A stretch of 64,000 nt of DNA from Rostrohypoxylon terebratum (Eukaryota > Ascomycota > Sordariomycetes > Xylariales > Hypoxylaceae), in contig MU385886.1 in assembly GCA_022497145.1 (NCBI GenBank), positions 124,001 through 188,000 of the forward strand, read 5' to 3'. Positions 48,712-59,078 of the stretch are shown here, piece by piece (positions within the stretch are counted from its first letter, which is position 1; each line of letters opens with the position of its first letter). The notes below the pieces were generated by a model that saw only the letters and a list, made by a program, of their open reading frames with translations, ran no database searches and was not told where the DNA came from. The position numbers and the translations under genes were made by a program.

Positions 48712-49221
48712 TCATTCGGTGCTTGTAATGTTCCAGGGCCGGCACCGAGTACCAGCACAGAAGCCGTTACAGCAAGGCGCGTTATAATGAGTGTCCTCGT
48801 AGCAAACCCCATAAGTCGGAGTGCAGGCGCCGTTGCAACTGACGCTAATGATAGGCTGGGGAGGTCCAACAATGATCGATTGGAGGCCCGTCTGGGTGTT
48901 GATGCTGCTAACGAGTGTCTTCTCACTCGCAGTGTTGAAGGTACACTGAGTTATGGCATTGTAGTCAGGTGCGTCAATGATACTGACGGAGATATCGCTG
49001 TCTGGTAGAAGGTTAGTACCTTGTAAGTTATTGTCTTTAGAAAGCCTTTATAACTCACTGGTGTTGACAACTGAGCCGTCGGCTGGCACGGAAAGATCGT
49101 ATGAAGCCGGGCCACCGTGAAAAGTAAGGTGTGCGACTTGAACATCACGCTCTTCGACAGGATGGGCTGTAGAGGTGGCAACAAGCCCTAAGTTGATTAG
49201 AATTGCGCTTGTGAACTTCAT
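48712..49221 (-). CDS. Small secreted protein with cystine-knot-like C-terminal tail (150 aa)
   Basis: Exons 49221..49059 and 49001..48712. The intron is 57 bp (GTGAGT, CTAAC branch, CTACCAG). Signal peptide MKFTSAILINLGLVATSTA, then HPVEERD. The middle domain (VQVAHLTFHGGPASYDLSV ... SVSIIDAPDYNAITQCTF ... SIIVGPPQPIISVSC) resembles unnamed secreted fungal proteins. The tail has six Cys in C-x6-C-x9-CC-x3-C-x4-C, the framework of inhibitor cystine-knot (knottin) folds. One extra Cys before it may pair with the Cys of TQCTF. Total eight Cys in a short secreted protein, as in fungal effectors, antimicrobials or inhibitors. The target is unknown and nothing in the sequence proves toxicity. Confidence 0.75.
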
Positions 49222-50353
49222 GATTACAACTCAAGAGAGAATGATCCCGTAAACGAATTATTATTCGAGTATCTTGGTGGTCCGCCTGGTATTGACTTCC
49301 AAAAATGTTATTCCCTACGGCACAGGGAACTGCATCTTTATATACTTAGGCAGTTGTTTCATTACGAGGTAATCTCATCGAGACTGCACCTTCCGATTTG
49401 TCCACGATTACACCGGTCTTGCTGAAATACGAGATATCGAAAGCCTTGAGGTTGTTAATGCCATCTTTTCTTTTTTTACCTAGTCGAAAGGGAAATACGG
49501 ACTCGACCTTTGTTCCCCCTCCTTTACCCGGCACTTCGCCTACCCAATACAGCCCTAAAAGCTGACCTGACTGTAGTTAAAAGATCGTAATCGAATGCAA
49601 GCCACAAGGTGAACTTGTCCAATTATCATCAAGGAGTTTCTTCACGAGAACAGACACGATCTTCTGCATCAGTCCGTATATGTGCTTATTTTGCGGTTTC
49701 CTGCTCTCTTAATTGTCCAGTCATACTTTTCCATCGTTGAATATGACCTAGAAACACGATGTTGTTACGTGATAGTTCGGTTGAGCTATATTTGAGACAT
49801 CAGCCCGTCAGCACGGCGAGGCTTAGCGGGCGTGGAGAGCTGAAATGTTGGGCATCTTCGCGGGATCTCTCCAATAAGAGACAAATTCTAGTTTCCGTAG
49901 AATGCTGACATACCTAGGTAGATAGCCGATGGTTCCATGGCCATGGTCCCATTGCTGGCAACATTGTGACGTCGGATGACAACATTGTTCGATTATTTGT
50001 GTTGAAATAACATTCCATAAGATTCTAAGTGGTGAATTCAACTGAGGAAACGGTCTCGGTATGTCAGCCATGTCTTACATAATACGAAGCTTTTATAACC
50101 TGCGTACCAAATTCCGGATAGCTCACTACTGCAAACATTGGCTTGAACATTAGCTTATTAGGGATGTCCCGGGACATGTTATACTTCCTCCACTGAATGC
50201 TTACTAGCGTGAGTACCCGGAGTTGAAGTTAGCAAGCACTAACACACTTGAGATGGTACCTAGTATACGATGTTAAACCTAACCTAAGACCATAGTCCTA
50301 AAGTATTAAGGGAATTCTGATGTTTTAGTGTGCTAGTCCAAGTGTTCTGGCGA
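49222..50353. other. Intergenic, nothing recognised
   Basis: Upstream of the small secreted protein gene and downstream of the FAD oxidase. Only short frames. Confidence 0.5.
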
Positions 50354-52162
50354 TTATCTGATACCCGCCAAGTTACGGTCGACATCTAGCTGCAGCTTTC
50401 CCTGGCAACTGAACCTTTCGCTAGAGATGTCTTCATCTTCAAAGCCAACGCATTTCCAACATTTCAAAAGACCTTCAGGGTCATATTTCCTCTTGACCTC
50501 AAGCAAGCCCGCATAATTATCACCCCACCATGATGCGCGCCAATTGGGCGTGAAAGGGTTCGCTTCGTTTGTATATGTTCCTCCGCCAGTGCCAGTTAAT
50601 TCTTCCGCAAGGAGCGTTGCCCTCGTGACGGCCGTCATATTTTGCAGGCGCTGATCATACGATGCGCCCCAAGGTATCGCTAGAGATGTAGAAACATCCC
50701 AAAGAGAATCATACCATGCTGGGTGAACAGAAGTCGCAGGTCTACTTACATTCCTAGCCTTCGGGTTTGTCGTGCCCTCGACGACAAATGGAGTCCCCAC
50801 TGGACAGTAAAAGTTCTGCGGATGAAAGCCTAATTTCTGAGCAGCTTCCATGAAATTCATCAATTTGGCTATCCCGGCTTCGTCCTCGAAGAACTTCCGC
50901 GGAATGATTCTCGTTGCTAATATGCGCGTGACTCCCGCTGATGCCAAAGCTCCAGGTAGAATGTATTTATTCCATACGTCAAGGAAACTTGGGAGAACTT
51001 CGATGTCACTTGTTCCCCCAGTGGCAAGTGCAAATTCCGTGGCGGTCTTCATTGAGTCCTTGGCAGCAGTAGCTCCATCTGTCAAGTTGGCGATAGCCGG
51101 CATCGGGTTCATGTAGGTTAGGTATAATCCCGCCGCATGACCTCCCCAACCCTGCTTACCCCAAACTAAGGACTGCCGTGCCATCAGTTCGATCCATTTC
51201 AATGATGTGTCTGCGGTCGCATTTGCGGGAAGTTTGATGTTGGCGATCGCGACAGGCATCAAGGGCTCGAGACGGTGCGATGCTTCGATTACAACTCCAA
51301 AGGTACCGCCCCCTCCTCCTCGTAGAGCCCAGAATAAGTCTTCATGCTGACATTGGTTGGCAACTCGGAGGACTCCATCAGGGGTAACAATTTTGAATTC
51401 GACTACACGGTCGGCCCCGAGACCATACACGGGTGACAATACACTGTGTCCACCACCAAGAACCCACCCTCCCGAAGCCGCAATTGTGGGTGAATAACCG
51501 GTAATAAATGTACTTCCGTGTTCATGTGCGTAGTTCTGGATATCGCCTGCGCTGGCTCCAGTGCCCGTGGTGATGGTACAACCAACGCTTTGGTTAGTTG
51601 CGCATCCTTTTGGCACATAGTCCTCGTGGAAAGCAAGATCTTGTAGTTTATGCATCCAGAGAGCAAGAGCTCCTTTTTGACTGTTCCGAGTCATGTAATC
51701 ATGACCACTATTCTTGATTACCAACGGCACTCGGTATTCCCGAGTGAAATTTAGAGCTGTGCTAATGTCTGAAATTTTCTCAACCTCGATATAATACGAA
51801 GGGACGCTTCCTTGATTACACGAAGTTCCCGGGGTGGGATTGGCAGCCGGTGTTACTGTATTGTTGAGCGTACATTCGTCTAATGGATTTCCTAGACACA
51901 ACTCTCCTTGAAGATTGAGATACGCGCCTGGTGTTGCTGCGCGTATTGAATTACTAGTATAGTTACTTCGGACGACAGAGCATGCTGGTTCATCAACTGC
52001 GACCGTGTTCCCGTTATAGATCGAGTAGCATGGCAATGCGAAGGGTCGGTCTGCATGAAGACGCCCATTGACGCTGACATTGAGTGTGGTCCATGCCTCT
52101 TCATTTTGTCCTGCACAGAGATGAAGGAGTCCGGCGAGGACCCAAAACGGAGATTCCCTCAT
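50354..52162 (-). CDS. Secreted FAD-linked oxidase, berberine-bridge type (602 aa)
   Basis: Single exon; ATG 52162 gives a proper signal peptide (MRESPFWVLAGLLHLCAGQ). The FAD_binding_4/PCMH domain has VPLVIKNSGHDY, with His154 the expected covalent FAD ligand, and ASGGWVLGGGHSVLSPVYGL, GGGGGTFGVV. The second ligand Cys of bicovalent enzymes is absent at TGTGASAGDI, so single attachment is expected. The BBE domain ends with WWGDNYAGLLEVKRKYDPEG. Such enzymes oxidise alcohols, sugars or secondary metabolites with oxygen and release hydrogen peroxide. Paired Cys near the N-terminus fit disulfides of a secreted protein. Substrate unknown. It could belong to a metabolite pathway, but no synthase lies nearby. 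Confidence 0.92.
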   Translation of the reverse strand: MRESPFWVLAGLLHLCAGQNEEAWTTLNVSVNGRLHADRPFALPCYSIYNGNTVAVDEPACSVVRSNYTSNSIRAATPGAYLNLQGELCLGNPLDECTLNNTVTPAANPTPGTSCNQGSVPSYYIEVEKISDISTALNFTREYRVPLVIKNSGHDYMTRNSQKGALALWMHKLQDLAFHEDYVPKGCATNQSVGCTITTGTGASAGDIQNYAHEHGSTFITGYSPTIAASGGWVLGGGHSVLSPVYGLGADRVVEFKIVTPDGVLRVANQCQHEDLFWALRGGGGGTFGVVIEASHRLEPLMPVAIANIKLPANATADTSLKWIELMARQSLVWGKQGWGGHAAGLYLTYMNPMPAIANLTDGATAAKDSMKTATEFALATGGTSDIEVLPSFLDVWNKYILPGALASAGVTRILATRIIPRKFFEDEAGIAKLMNFMEAAQKLGFHPQNFYCPVGTPFVVEGTTNPKARNVSRPATSVHPAWYDSLWDVSTSLAIPWGASYDQRLQNMTAVTRATLLAEELTGTGGGTYTNEANPFTPNWRASWWGDNYAGLLEVKRKYDPEGLLKCWKCVGFEDEDISSERFSCQGKLQLDVDRNLAGIR

Positions 52163-52711
52163 AACAAATTGATAACCCAACTATGACTTTTGCCTCTGAT
52201 TTAAATATAATTCTTGAACAACAGATGGATATTGCTACTTTCTGAAACCAAGATCTTAGTTGAATCGGTGATGCGATAGCTGAGAAATTACGCAAAAACC
52301 CGACGTGTAAAAATGCCGCTGCCAAATGTCCCAGTAAGACCACATTCCTATGAAAGAAGCCTTGAAAGAGAAAGTGAGGTAACCCTTCAGCTGCAGGGGT
52401 ATGTATGGGTTGTAGGAATGTTATCTTGAGCAATATTTCATTGGCGATGTCTTGGCCAGGTGCAAATCGTGCGGAACGATCATACTCTGCTAATCCGCAA
52501 GAGTCATTCTGGGGATGGGGTAGGATGCATCACTGGTAGGCATGCTGTTTAATACCAAGTCGTGCTTCGGGAGCATCAGTCCTGAACGATCTAACAGACA
52601 GGAGGTAGAATATTCAATCAGTAATCAATGTAGATTCATAGCTCCGTGAAGGTGAGACGTGAGAATGGATGACGTATTGCTATTTCCGTCGGTCTTAATC
52701 TCGTGAAGGTG
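52163..52711. other. Intergenic, nothing recognised
   Basis: Promoter side of the FAD oxidase; no gene seen. Confidence 0.5.
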
Positions 52712-53517
52712 TCACCTGCTAGTACCCATGAGTGCTGACTTGATAATGTTGCCGTGGGTGAAATCGCTTCCTGCGGGTTTTCTAGGAAATCCAAGCAAAC
52801 GATCCCACTCTTCTCCGAGATGCTTCATGGCCGCGGTCGCGGTTCGCTTGGCCCATCCAACCGTGAACCAGCGTTTTGGACTGCGATGCATTATAGAGCA
52901 CCTGTAGACGAAAACAATGAGGGCGATGGGATGGTTATGGGAAAGCAACAAGAGGTATTGTTCAGACACGGCAGCGGGCCAAATGATGTAGTGAAGCCAG
53001 TTTCTTGGATATCCATCGGTCTCAATAACCCATTCTTTTAGTGCCACGATGGAATGCAAACACGCATGTTTCGTTTCTCCGACAGTGTTGGCAGGATACT
53101 CGAGCAGATCTAGACAGCATATTGCATTCCACGTGAGGTTATCTTATAGCTTAGCTTAGGTCGGAGGAGTTGGGTAGAATGTGAAGTAATTCCATATGGC
53201 TATCTTCGTTCACTTCAACTTGTGAATTCCTGAATAATATCGATGCCTCAATCTGATAGCGATACGCGACAGTGCGGAAATGTGAGAGGGGTATTCCATG
53301 ATGAGATTCGTGAAGGGCGTTCATAGTAAAGCGCGGCGATCGTTCGATGCACATGTGAGAAGGAATTAGCTTGGCGGCCAAATTCCCGAGCAAGAATCGC
53401 TCTTTCTAGGTTCGATAGATAGGAGTCCATCGGGAAAGTCGCTACAGCTGAAATACGAGTTGGGGTGGACAGTAGTATCCGTGGATGGCATGGAGTTGTA
53501 ACCAGGGCGTAGCCCAA
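52712..53517 (-). pseudogene. Decayed fungal transcription-factor-like gene
   Basis: The frame ending at 52712 (upstream to about 53139) looks strongly coding: CCLDLLEYPANTVGE, VALKEWVIETDGYPRNWLHY, IIWPAAVSEQYLLLLSHNHP, IALIVFVYRCSIMHRSPKRW. It resembles the C-terminus of fungal Zn2Cys6 regulators of the sterol-uptake or Fungal_trans_2 kind. Upstream, related fragments lie in other frames (TVAYRYQIEASILFRNSQVE near 53200-53290; MDSYLSNLERAILAREFGRQ near 53370-53430), broken by stops, with no zinc cluster and no ATG in the coding-like part. The middle of the protein seems to be missing. I read this as a truncated, frameshifted remnant. A spliced gene is less likely because no good splice sites join the parts. 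Confidence 0.55.
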
Positions 53518-54517
53518 TCCTTGGTTGACTTGCTGTTAAAAAGAGCAAAGCTCATCGCGCCTATGACAAGTCGAACAAATACATCCACTACCTACCTACT
53601 AGGTAGGTGGTCGGAGGTCGCACTAAGTATAGTGAGCATGCATATCCATAGTAGGCGACAATAAGTATTGGAGGTACGTTATAAAGATCGCTCATCAGGT
53701 GCGTACCTAGTATAGGTGAAAATAAGAAGAGGTTACCCTGAGGTGTCGTTTGCGACTCCTATGGAAACTGGCGGGGGACGCTTCGGCGCTCCTTACTTTA
53801 GACAAGTCGACATTGGATGCGAGGAGCTAAGATCGGGACATCAGGGCTTAATCTGAGGTAATCTTAGGAAAGATATATATGAGACCAAGCTTACTCGAGC
53901 TTGTTCAAATTGACATCCTGGCGAACGTTCGAGGGTCAAGAAGGTGGTCGTCATCGGTCGGATTTTACATCCATGGATCAAGCTCAAAACTGGAATGGAT
54001 GCCACTCAGACCTCAGGAAACAAGTAAGAGGGTGCAGATGGAAAGATTCAGGTCTATGGTTTCGTCCTTCAATATTCATCTGAAAGAACTGCACCACAGT
54101 CCTAGGTAGTACTAAGTAAGTAAAGTGAGTTCCAATGTTGAAACTTGTGTTGGTGAAATTCGAAGTGGAAACTGGGAAGATGGAAGATTGAAGATTGCCC
54201 AGGTGAAGATTGGAAACTAGGTACAGAGGGTTCGAGATGGAGCATTAATGAAGCTACCTAGGCCCTAGGGCTACTAGTGTAGTGGTCCTGGCAACTTCCG
54301 CACTTAACGAGCCCTGGAACCGTAACTTTCCGGCCCTGGAGCTGAGCATTTCAAGGCTCCAGCTAGGCTCAGGCTGGCAGCAGGTGCCGGTAGGCTATAC
54401 CCTTCCAGGTTTAGTGTACGGGCACGAACGCGCTGGTTCCATCAACCCTACTTAATCCTAAAATCTTGGTTGTGATCCAATCTTTTTACCATCTTCATCT
54501 TCATCTTCACCTATTTC

Positions 54518-54540
54518 CTACACTACACTACACTACACTA
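54518..54540. repeat. CTACA pentanucleotide repeat
   Basis: Four and a half copies of CTACA in a row, in a CT-rich, UTR-like context. Confidence 0.85.
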
Positions 54541-54555
54541 CATACCGTCCCATCC

Positions 54556-54771
54556 ATGTGCATCGTCTTCATCATGTCGTGTTCTACCACTCAATTCTGC
54601 CTTGTACATCTCCCAAAAGATCTAACCTCGGAGCGTCTCAAGGGCACAAAAGGGCTCCAACGCTGGGCCTCCTCAATGGGTTCCGAGATTGGCCCTGATT
54701 CCCAAGTCCTCGATACTATTCAGGTTTTGGTGTTCGAGGAGCTGACATTTACTCAGATCGATATCAAGTGA
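54556..54771 (+). CDS. Possible small protein (71 aa), weak
   Basis: ATG 54556 follows a CT-rich leader and opens 71 codons (MCIVFIMSCSTTQFC ... LKGTKGLQRWASSMGSEIG ... ending TFTQIDIK). No family recognised and no splice signals needed. The upstream context resembles a fungal 5' UTR, which is the only support. It may be chance. Confidence 0.2.
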   Translation: MCIVFIMSCSTTQFCLVHLPKDLTSERLKGTKGLQRWASSMGSEIGPDSQVLDTIQVLVFEELTFTQIDIK

Positions 54772-55194
54772 TCGAAGATGGTTCGAATGGTATTCCCAGC
54801 TTATGCTTCATATCCATCCATTGTATTATCGTCCCTGCTTATAAAAGCGTGTTGGTTCCACGATGGGCTGCATCCTGCATCCAAGAATATAAAATGCTGT
54901 GATTATCCCTTTCCTAGTAGATAAGACACAACCTCGACATTGATATTCTTGAGCTCAAGTGCCTGACCCTCGCTTAGTCAGTTCATCATTTATTAGCATC
55001 TTCTTGGGTCTATTCCCGTACTGTTCCTCTTCTTCCTTGGATACCTACTACCTAGTCATTTCTAGTCATTTCAGATACAGTTCGGCGCGTACCGCTAGTT
55101 ATTTTCGGTTCCATCACGCTCAAATATATTAGGCTAACCCTCAGTCAGACCTAAAATCCGTACCGCTCCCCTGCCAGTCATGAAGTTCATTTTC

Positions 55195-56832
55195 TTACAC
55201 TACCATCACCTTCTGTAGTTGCCCTCTCCTTTTATTTACCATATCATTCATATCATCGTCTGCCAACCCGAGCATCAAACATGTCCCCACCAGCTTAAAC
55301 TTCCCGTCTCCTACATTCCTTAGGACGCAAGGAGAGCATGCTCCTACCAAGAGAGCCACAACATCCCCAACTTGGACTATATCCTGTACCATACCCCTCC
55401 GCCCATCTTTTGTTTGAAACAGCCGCCTTCCGTGCAGCATTTCTATGGTGCTTTTCCGAGCAAACACCTCCACCATAGCGTCCTGAATGCACCCCTGAGT
55501 CCACTTCAGGAGAGTAGAAATTGTCGAGATAATCAGCCCCTGTACGTGGAGCGTATTAGCCTCGATGCGTGTCACAGGTATTTCGGGAACTTCAATCTTG
55601 GTCGGCCATATAGACACCGATATACCAATGGTTTTTCGGTGTTGGTTGGCATTCCACCGGGGTACCCAGCTAGGATAATCAGACGCGATCGTCCCAGCAG
55701 AATGCGAAACAGCACCGAGTATCCGCAAGTCATCATGCTGTACCAGCAATTTCTCTGCGACTTCCAGATACACTTCTTCGGTAGTTCTTTTATAGTCGGG
55801 TGTTATAAAGGTGCTGTTCACATCGTTGAATATCTCTTCATAATCCGTACTTTGGTCGTTCTCATACGCATGTCGTCTTCTCGCAGCGGGGTGGCCTAGG
55901 AAAGCGTATACGTGATCTCGGGGGTCGGTGGCGTTGCAGTTCGAGCCATCCACCAGCACTTGAAGAAATGGATTCTTAGCCATGAATTCATCAGGGTCTC
56001 CTGGCCAGTCGCTGCGGGTCACCCGGCTATACTGCAACCATAGATTCCGCGTTCCTCGTACTCCGGATGCATCACCAATAAACCGAGCCCTAACAGCATC
56101 ACCGACGCCTTCCATCCAAATGTCGAAGCCGAAAACATCTCTGACATCAACTGGAGCAGCATCTCCCCAGTAAAAATAGGCTTCTTTCGAAAGACCCAAC
56201 TCTTGTTGCACCCATGCGCGTTCGAACCAGGTATTCCGATAGAGTTCTGAGACTCCTCCCCAAGCCACAGGATCGAGTTCGTCAGCTTGCTCTTTACTAA
56301 AACTAGACAGACTAGCATCCGTCTTCCAGTGTGCAGCCGAAATTGGCTTCACGGCATCGAATGCCATTTTGGCGACCCCCCGTCGATCGGGTCCAAGCCA
56401 AATATTAACTCTCGACGCGGACCAGTATATCAAGCCCATGAGTATGACCTGGTTGCTGCGTTCTTCCTGGTCCTCTTGGTTGATACAAACAGCGTCTGCC
56501 CAGATGGTGCGCGGTCGCGACGGGTATCGTAAAGCTCGTAGGGCGTCATTCAGGTTCCTCCGGACTCGGAACTTCCACGATTCAGCATCAGGTCCTACAA
56601 CGAATACTTCCTTTTCTTCTCGGTCTCCACCTGATGTACCCCACACATATGAGAGACATTCATATTTTGGATCGTCTTCTAGCCGCGCTGTTCGCAACCC
56701 AAGTCTCAGTGCCTCGTCCTTAGGACCACCTGGAAGAATGTCGAGAAGTCGTATATAATGATTCCCAGGGCCGGACTCTGGAAGGGCTGTATAGCGATAA
56801 TCCTCTATTTTAGATTCGACGTTGGGGGCCAT
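55195..56832 (-). CDS. HET-domain protein (545 aa)
   Basis: Single exon; the frame is open to 57081, but the first ATG is 56832 (MAPNVESKIEDYRYTALPES). The HET domain has YECLSYVWGTSGGDREEKEV, RNLNDALRALRYPSRPRTIW, ADAVCINQEDQEERSNQV and WFERAWVQQELGLSKEA. The C-terminal half holds NATDPRDHVYAFLGHP, DYPSWVPRW and a final VQVGDVVALLVGACSPCVLR, as in het-6-like proteins. Third HET gene in the window, all on the minus strand. Presumed role: cell-death response to non-self fusion. Confidence 0.92.
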   Translation of the reverse strand: MAPNVESKIEDYRYTALPESGPGNHYIRLLDILPGGPKDEALRLGLRTARLEDDPKYECLSYVWGTSGGDREEKEVFVVGPDAESWKFRVRRNLNDALRALRYPSRPRTIWADAVCINQEDQEERSNQVILMGLIYWSASRVNIWLGPDRRGVAKMAFDAVKPISAAHWKTDASLSSFSKEQADELDPVAWGGVSELYRNTWFERAWVQQELGLSKEAYFYWGDAAPVDVRDVFGFDIWMEGVGDAVRARFIGDASGVRGTRNLWLQYSRVTRSDWPGDPDEFMAKNPFLQVLVDGSNCNATDPRDHVYAFLGHPAARRRHAYENDQSTDYEEIFNDVNSTFITPDYKRTTEEVYLEVAEKLLVQHDDLRILGAVSHSAGTIASDYPSWVPRWNANQHRKTIGISVSIWPTKIEVPEIPVTRIEANTLHVQGLIISTISTLLKWTQGCIQDAMVEVFARKSTIEMLHGRRLFQTKDGRRGMVQDIVQVGDVVALLVGACSPCVLRNVGDGKFKLVGTCLMLGLADDDMNDMVNKRRGQLQKVMVV

Positions 56833-57515
56833 AGCAATTTGCCTCGATTTTGAAGGATTCAATTGTCGCGCGAAACTGCAATCCTGACAAGCCTCCGAGA
56901 TCAAAACGGCGTATCGAAAATGCCCCAAAGGCAGTCGATGTTCAAAAGAACCTGCTGTCGGACAAAATTGATATACATGTCGATCACTTTCCAATGCTTC
57001 CACAGCCTCTTTTACATAGTACTTGCCGACACGTGTATCGCGGCGGTGAATGTAGCCACTGACAGTGGCAATCTGAGTCAATGGACCAGAGTATAGCTGT
57101 TATGCAGCTCGATGAATCGCCTGGGCATATTGTAAATAGCTACTACAACGTATTCCGGTTGGCTTGGTAGTATCGTATTGAAAATTAGCCCCTGAACCTG
57201 CCGATTATCCGGACTCTTCATAACGGCTAGTACCGTACTAACATTGGAATATAGGACTTACATTACTCGTAAGTCACCCAGATATCTGGATGATCAACAG
57301 AATTGTGGATGAGCACTACCCTGTCAAATGGAGAGCATGGATCGCTATGGGTCCGAATAGCCTCACAAAATTTGACTCCACTCAACCCAGAAAGATTTTT
57401 ATTTGGTTACCTACCTAGCCAAGCCAACTACAACTACACTATATTACGTATCCTGTAGGCCAATAACCTTCCACGCTGTCCTTGCACATAGCTTATCGTC
57501 TCGTTCATTCTTCGT
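56833..57515. other. Intergenic, nothing recognised
   Basis: The open frame continues upstream of the HET start (to 57081) without an ATG, so part of it may be leader. Nothing else seen. Confidence 0.45.
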
Positions 57516-58613
57516 TCATTCTTCGTTCGGGGCAAAGTAGACCGCTCTCCCAGCACCAGCCTCCTTCGCCGCAAACTCCAGCGCAGCTAGCCCATCCTCC
57601 AACTTGAACACGCCTTTCGTCACCAACCCCGCATCCGGGCCTACCCTGAGCGTGCCACTTTCGATCATCTTGAGCATGTCTAAAGCCTGGTCCCGCGTAT
57701 ACATCAACGTGCCCTGTATCTTCAACCCGCGGTAGACGACCGCACGATACGGGATCTCCAAATCCTTCACGTTCCCCATAAGACTGACCCGCCCGTTCAC
57801 GCGCACGGACAAGATGCCAGCCTGGATGTGCGAGAAGTTCGTCGCGACGAGCGGCGTGAAGTCCTGATACACGTCGACGGGACCGTACCTGGCGATGTTG
57901 GCCACATCAGTGTCGACGTCTCCGCTGAACACGACGGTCTCCACGCGCTCAGGCGCGACGGCCTTTAGCTCCGCGAGAATCTCCTCGTTGCGCCCCATGG
58001 CGATGACGAGCCCCGCGCCCATCGCGAGCGCGACGTGCACGGCCGCGCCGCCGAAATTGCCCGTCGCCGGCGATATCAGCACGGTCTCGCCCGCGGTGAG
58101 GTCGACGTCGCGGAAGCCGCCGTAGGCCACCACGAGCTGTCCGTAGAACGCCACGTCCCGGATCGCGATGTTGTTCCTCCTCAGCGCCGCCTCGTTGATC
58201 GGCAGCGCGTTCTCGAGAGGCACCTGCACCAGCTCCGCCCACGCGCCGTTATCCGTGAGCCCGAGGCCCCGGACGTTGGCTTGGTGGACGCCGTCGCGTT
58301 CCCGCAGGATGGGGTCGATGTTGACGAGGTCGCCAACCTTCATGTTCCGGGCATCGGGAGGCAGGGCTGCGACGCGGCCGATGGCGTTTGCGCCGGGGAT
58401 GATGGGGAAGGCGACGGAGTAGTTGCGCGGGTTGCCCTTGGAGAATATGTCGACCGCGTAGTTGAATACCCAGCTGTAGAGGGGTCGGACGATGACCGTG
58501 CCGTGATCCGGCTTGGGAGTGGGAAGGGAAGTCACTTTAGGTGGGACAGATGCTGACTCGAATACGAGGGCCTTGTAAGTGCTAGGGAGCTCGCCGGAGT
58601 TTGATGAAGTCAT
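57516..58613 (-). CDS. Zinc-independent MDR oxidoreductase (365 aa)
   Basis: Single exon. Medium-chain dehydrogenase/reductase fold: an N-terminal GroES-like part (KALVFESASVPPKVTSLPTP) with PIIPGANAIGRVAALP in place of the GHE zinc motif, then a Rossmann part with SPATGNFGGAAVHVALAMGA for NAD(P)H. The protein contains no Cys, so both the catalytic and structural zinc sites of alcohol dehydrogenases are absent; a quinone-reductase or enoyl-reductase-like activity is likely. The region 57900-58420 is clearly GC-richer than the rest of the window. Stand-alone gene, substrate unknown. Confidence 0.9.
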   Translation of the reverse strand: MTSSNSGELPSTYKALVFESASVPPKVTSLPTPKPDHGTVIVRPLYSWVFNYAVDIFSKGNPRNYSVAFPIIPGANAIGRVAALPPDARNMKVGDLVNIDPILRERDGVHQANVRGLGLTDNGAWAELVQVPLENALPINEAALRRNNIAIRDVAFYGQLVVAYGGFRDVDLTAGETVLISPATGNFGGAAVHVALAMGAGLVIAMGRNEEILAELKAVAPERVETVVFSGDVDTDVANIARYGPVDVYQDFTPLVATNFSHIQAGILSVRVNGRVSLMGNVKDLEIPYRAVVYRGLKIQGTLMYTRDQALDMLKMIESGTLRVGPDAGLVTKGVFKLEDGLAALEFAAKEAGAGRAVYFAPNEE

Positions 58614-59078
58614 CGTGAGCTGTTAGTCAACTGGAGCAGGTGTAGTAATAGAGTTATTCCTAGTGATTTTATTATCGCGAGACTAATTTTACATATCCTA
58701 CATACAGTAACTTTTTGGCTTCCATGCCCCTCTTATATAATTCATTAAGGAACTCCTAACATTCATGACGTCCGGTGTAGCTAAGGGTTAGAGATGTATT
58801 TTATCTCGTTGTCCGGCCGTATATTTGTCATCGCGGACGAACACCGGATATATTTCCTAATTGGGACGACTGATGGGTCAATCTTTCGTGGGCAGTTTGC
58901 ATCTATAGTCACCCCTGTACGAAGTAAAGAGGGTCCTCAATCCGGACGCGGGAAGTCACAATTCAAGATAAAATCCAAGGTCAACTGCTTGGGATACAAA
59001 TTCATACGATCTATACCTAGTAACGGGAACCCCGACTTACGAGAATAATTCTAACTCTCATACAGCTGTACCTAGCAT

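Larger units (their letters stand above)
53518..55194. other. Intergenic, low-confidence small frame only
   Basis: TAGGTA motif near 53581-53605. From 54450 a CT-rich leader-like stretch with CTACA repeats precedes a 71-codon frame (54556-54771). No other feature. Confidence 0.5.

Noticed and set aside
50354..52180. Start of the FAD oxidase at 52180
   Set aside because: That codon is TTG; the first ATG is 52162, which also gives a cleaner signal peptide.
55372..55899. Plus-strand frame of 175 codons opposite the third HET gene
   Set aside because: Antisense to an intact HET coding region, no recognisable domain.
58035..58556. Plus-strand open frame of 173 codons opposite the MDR gene
   Set aside because: Shadow of a GC-rich real gene; the sequence is Arg/Gly/Val-rich without family features.
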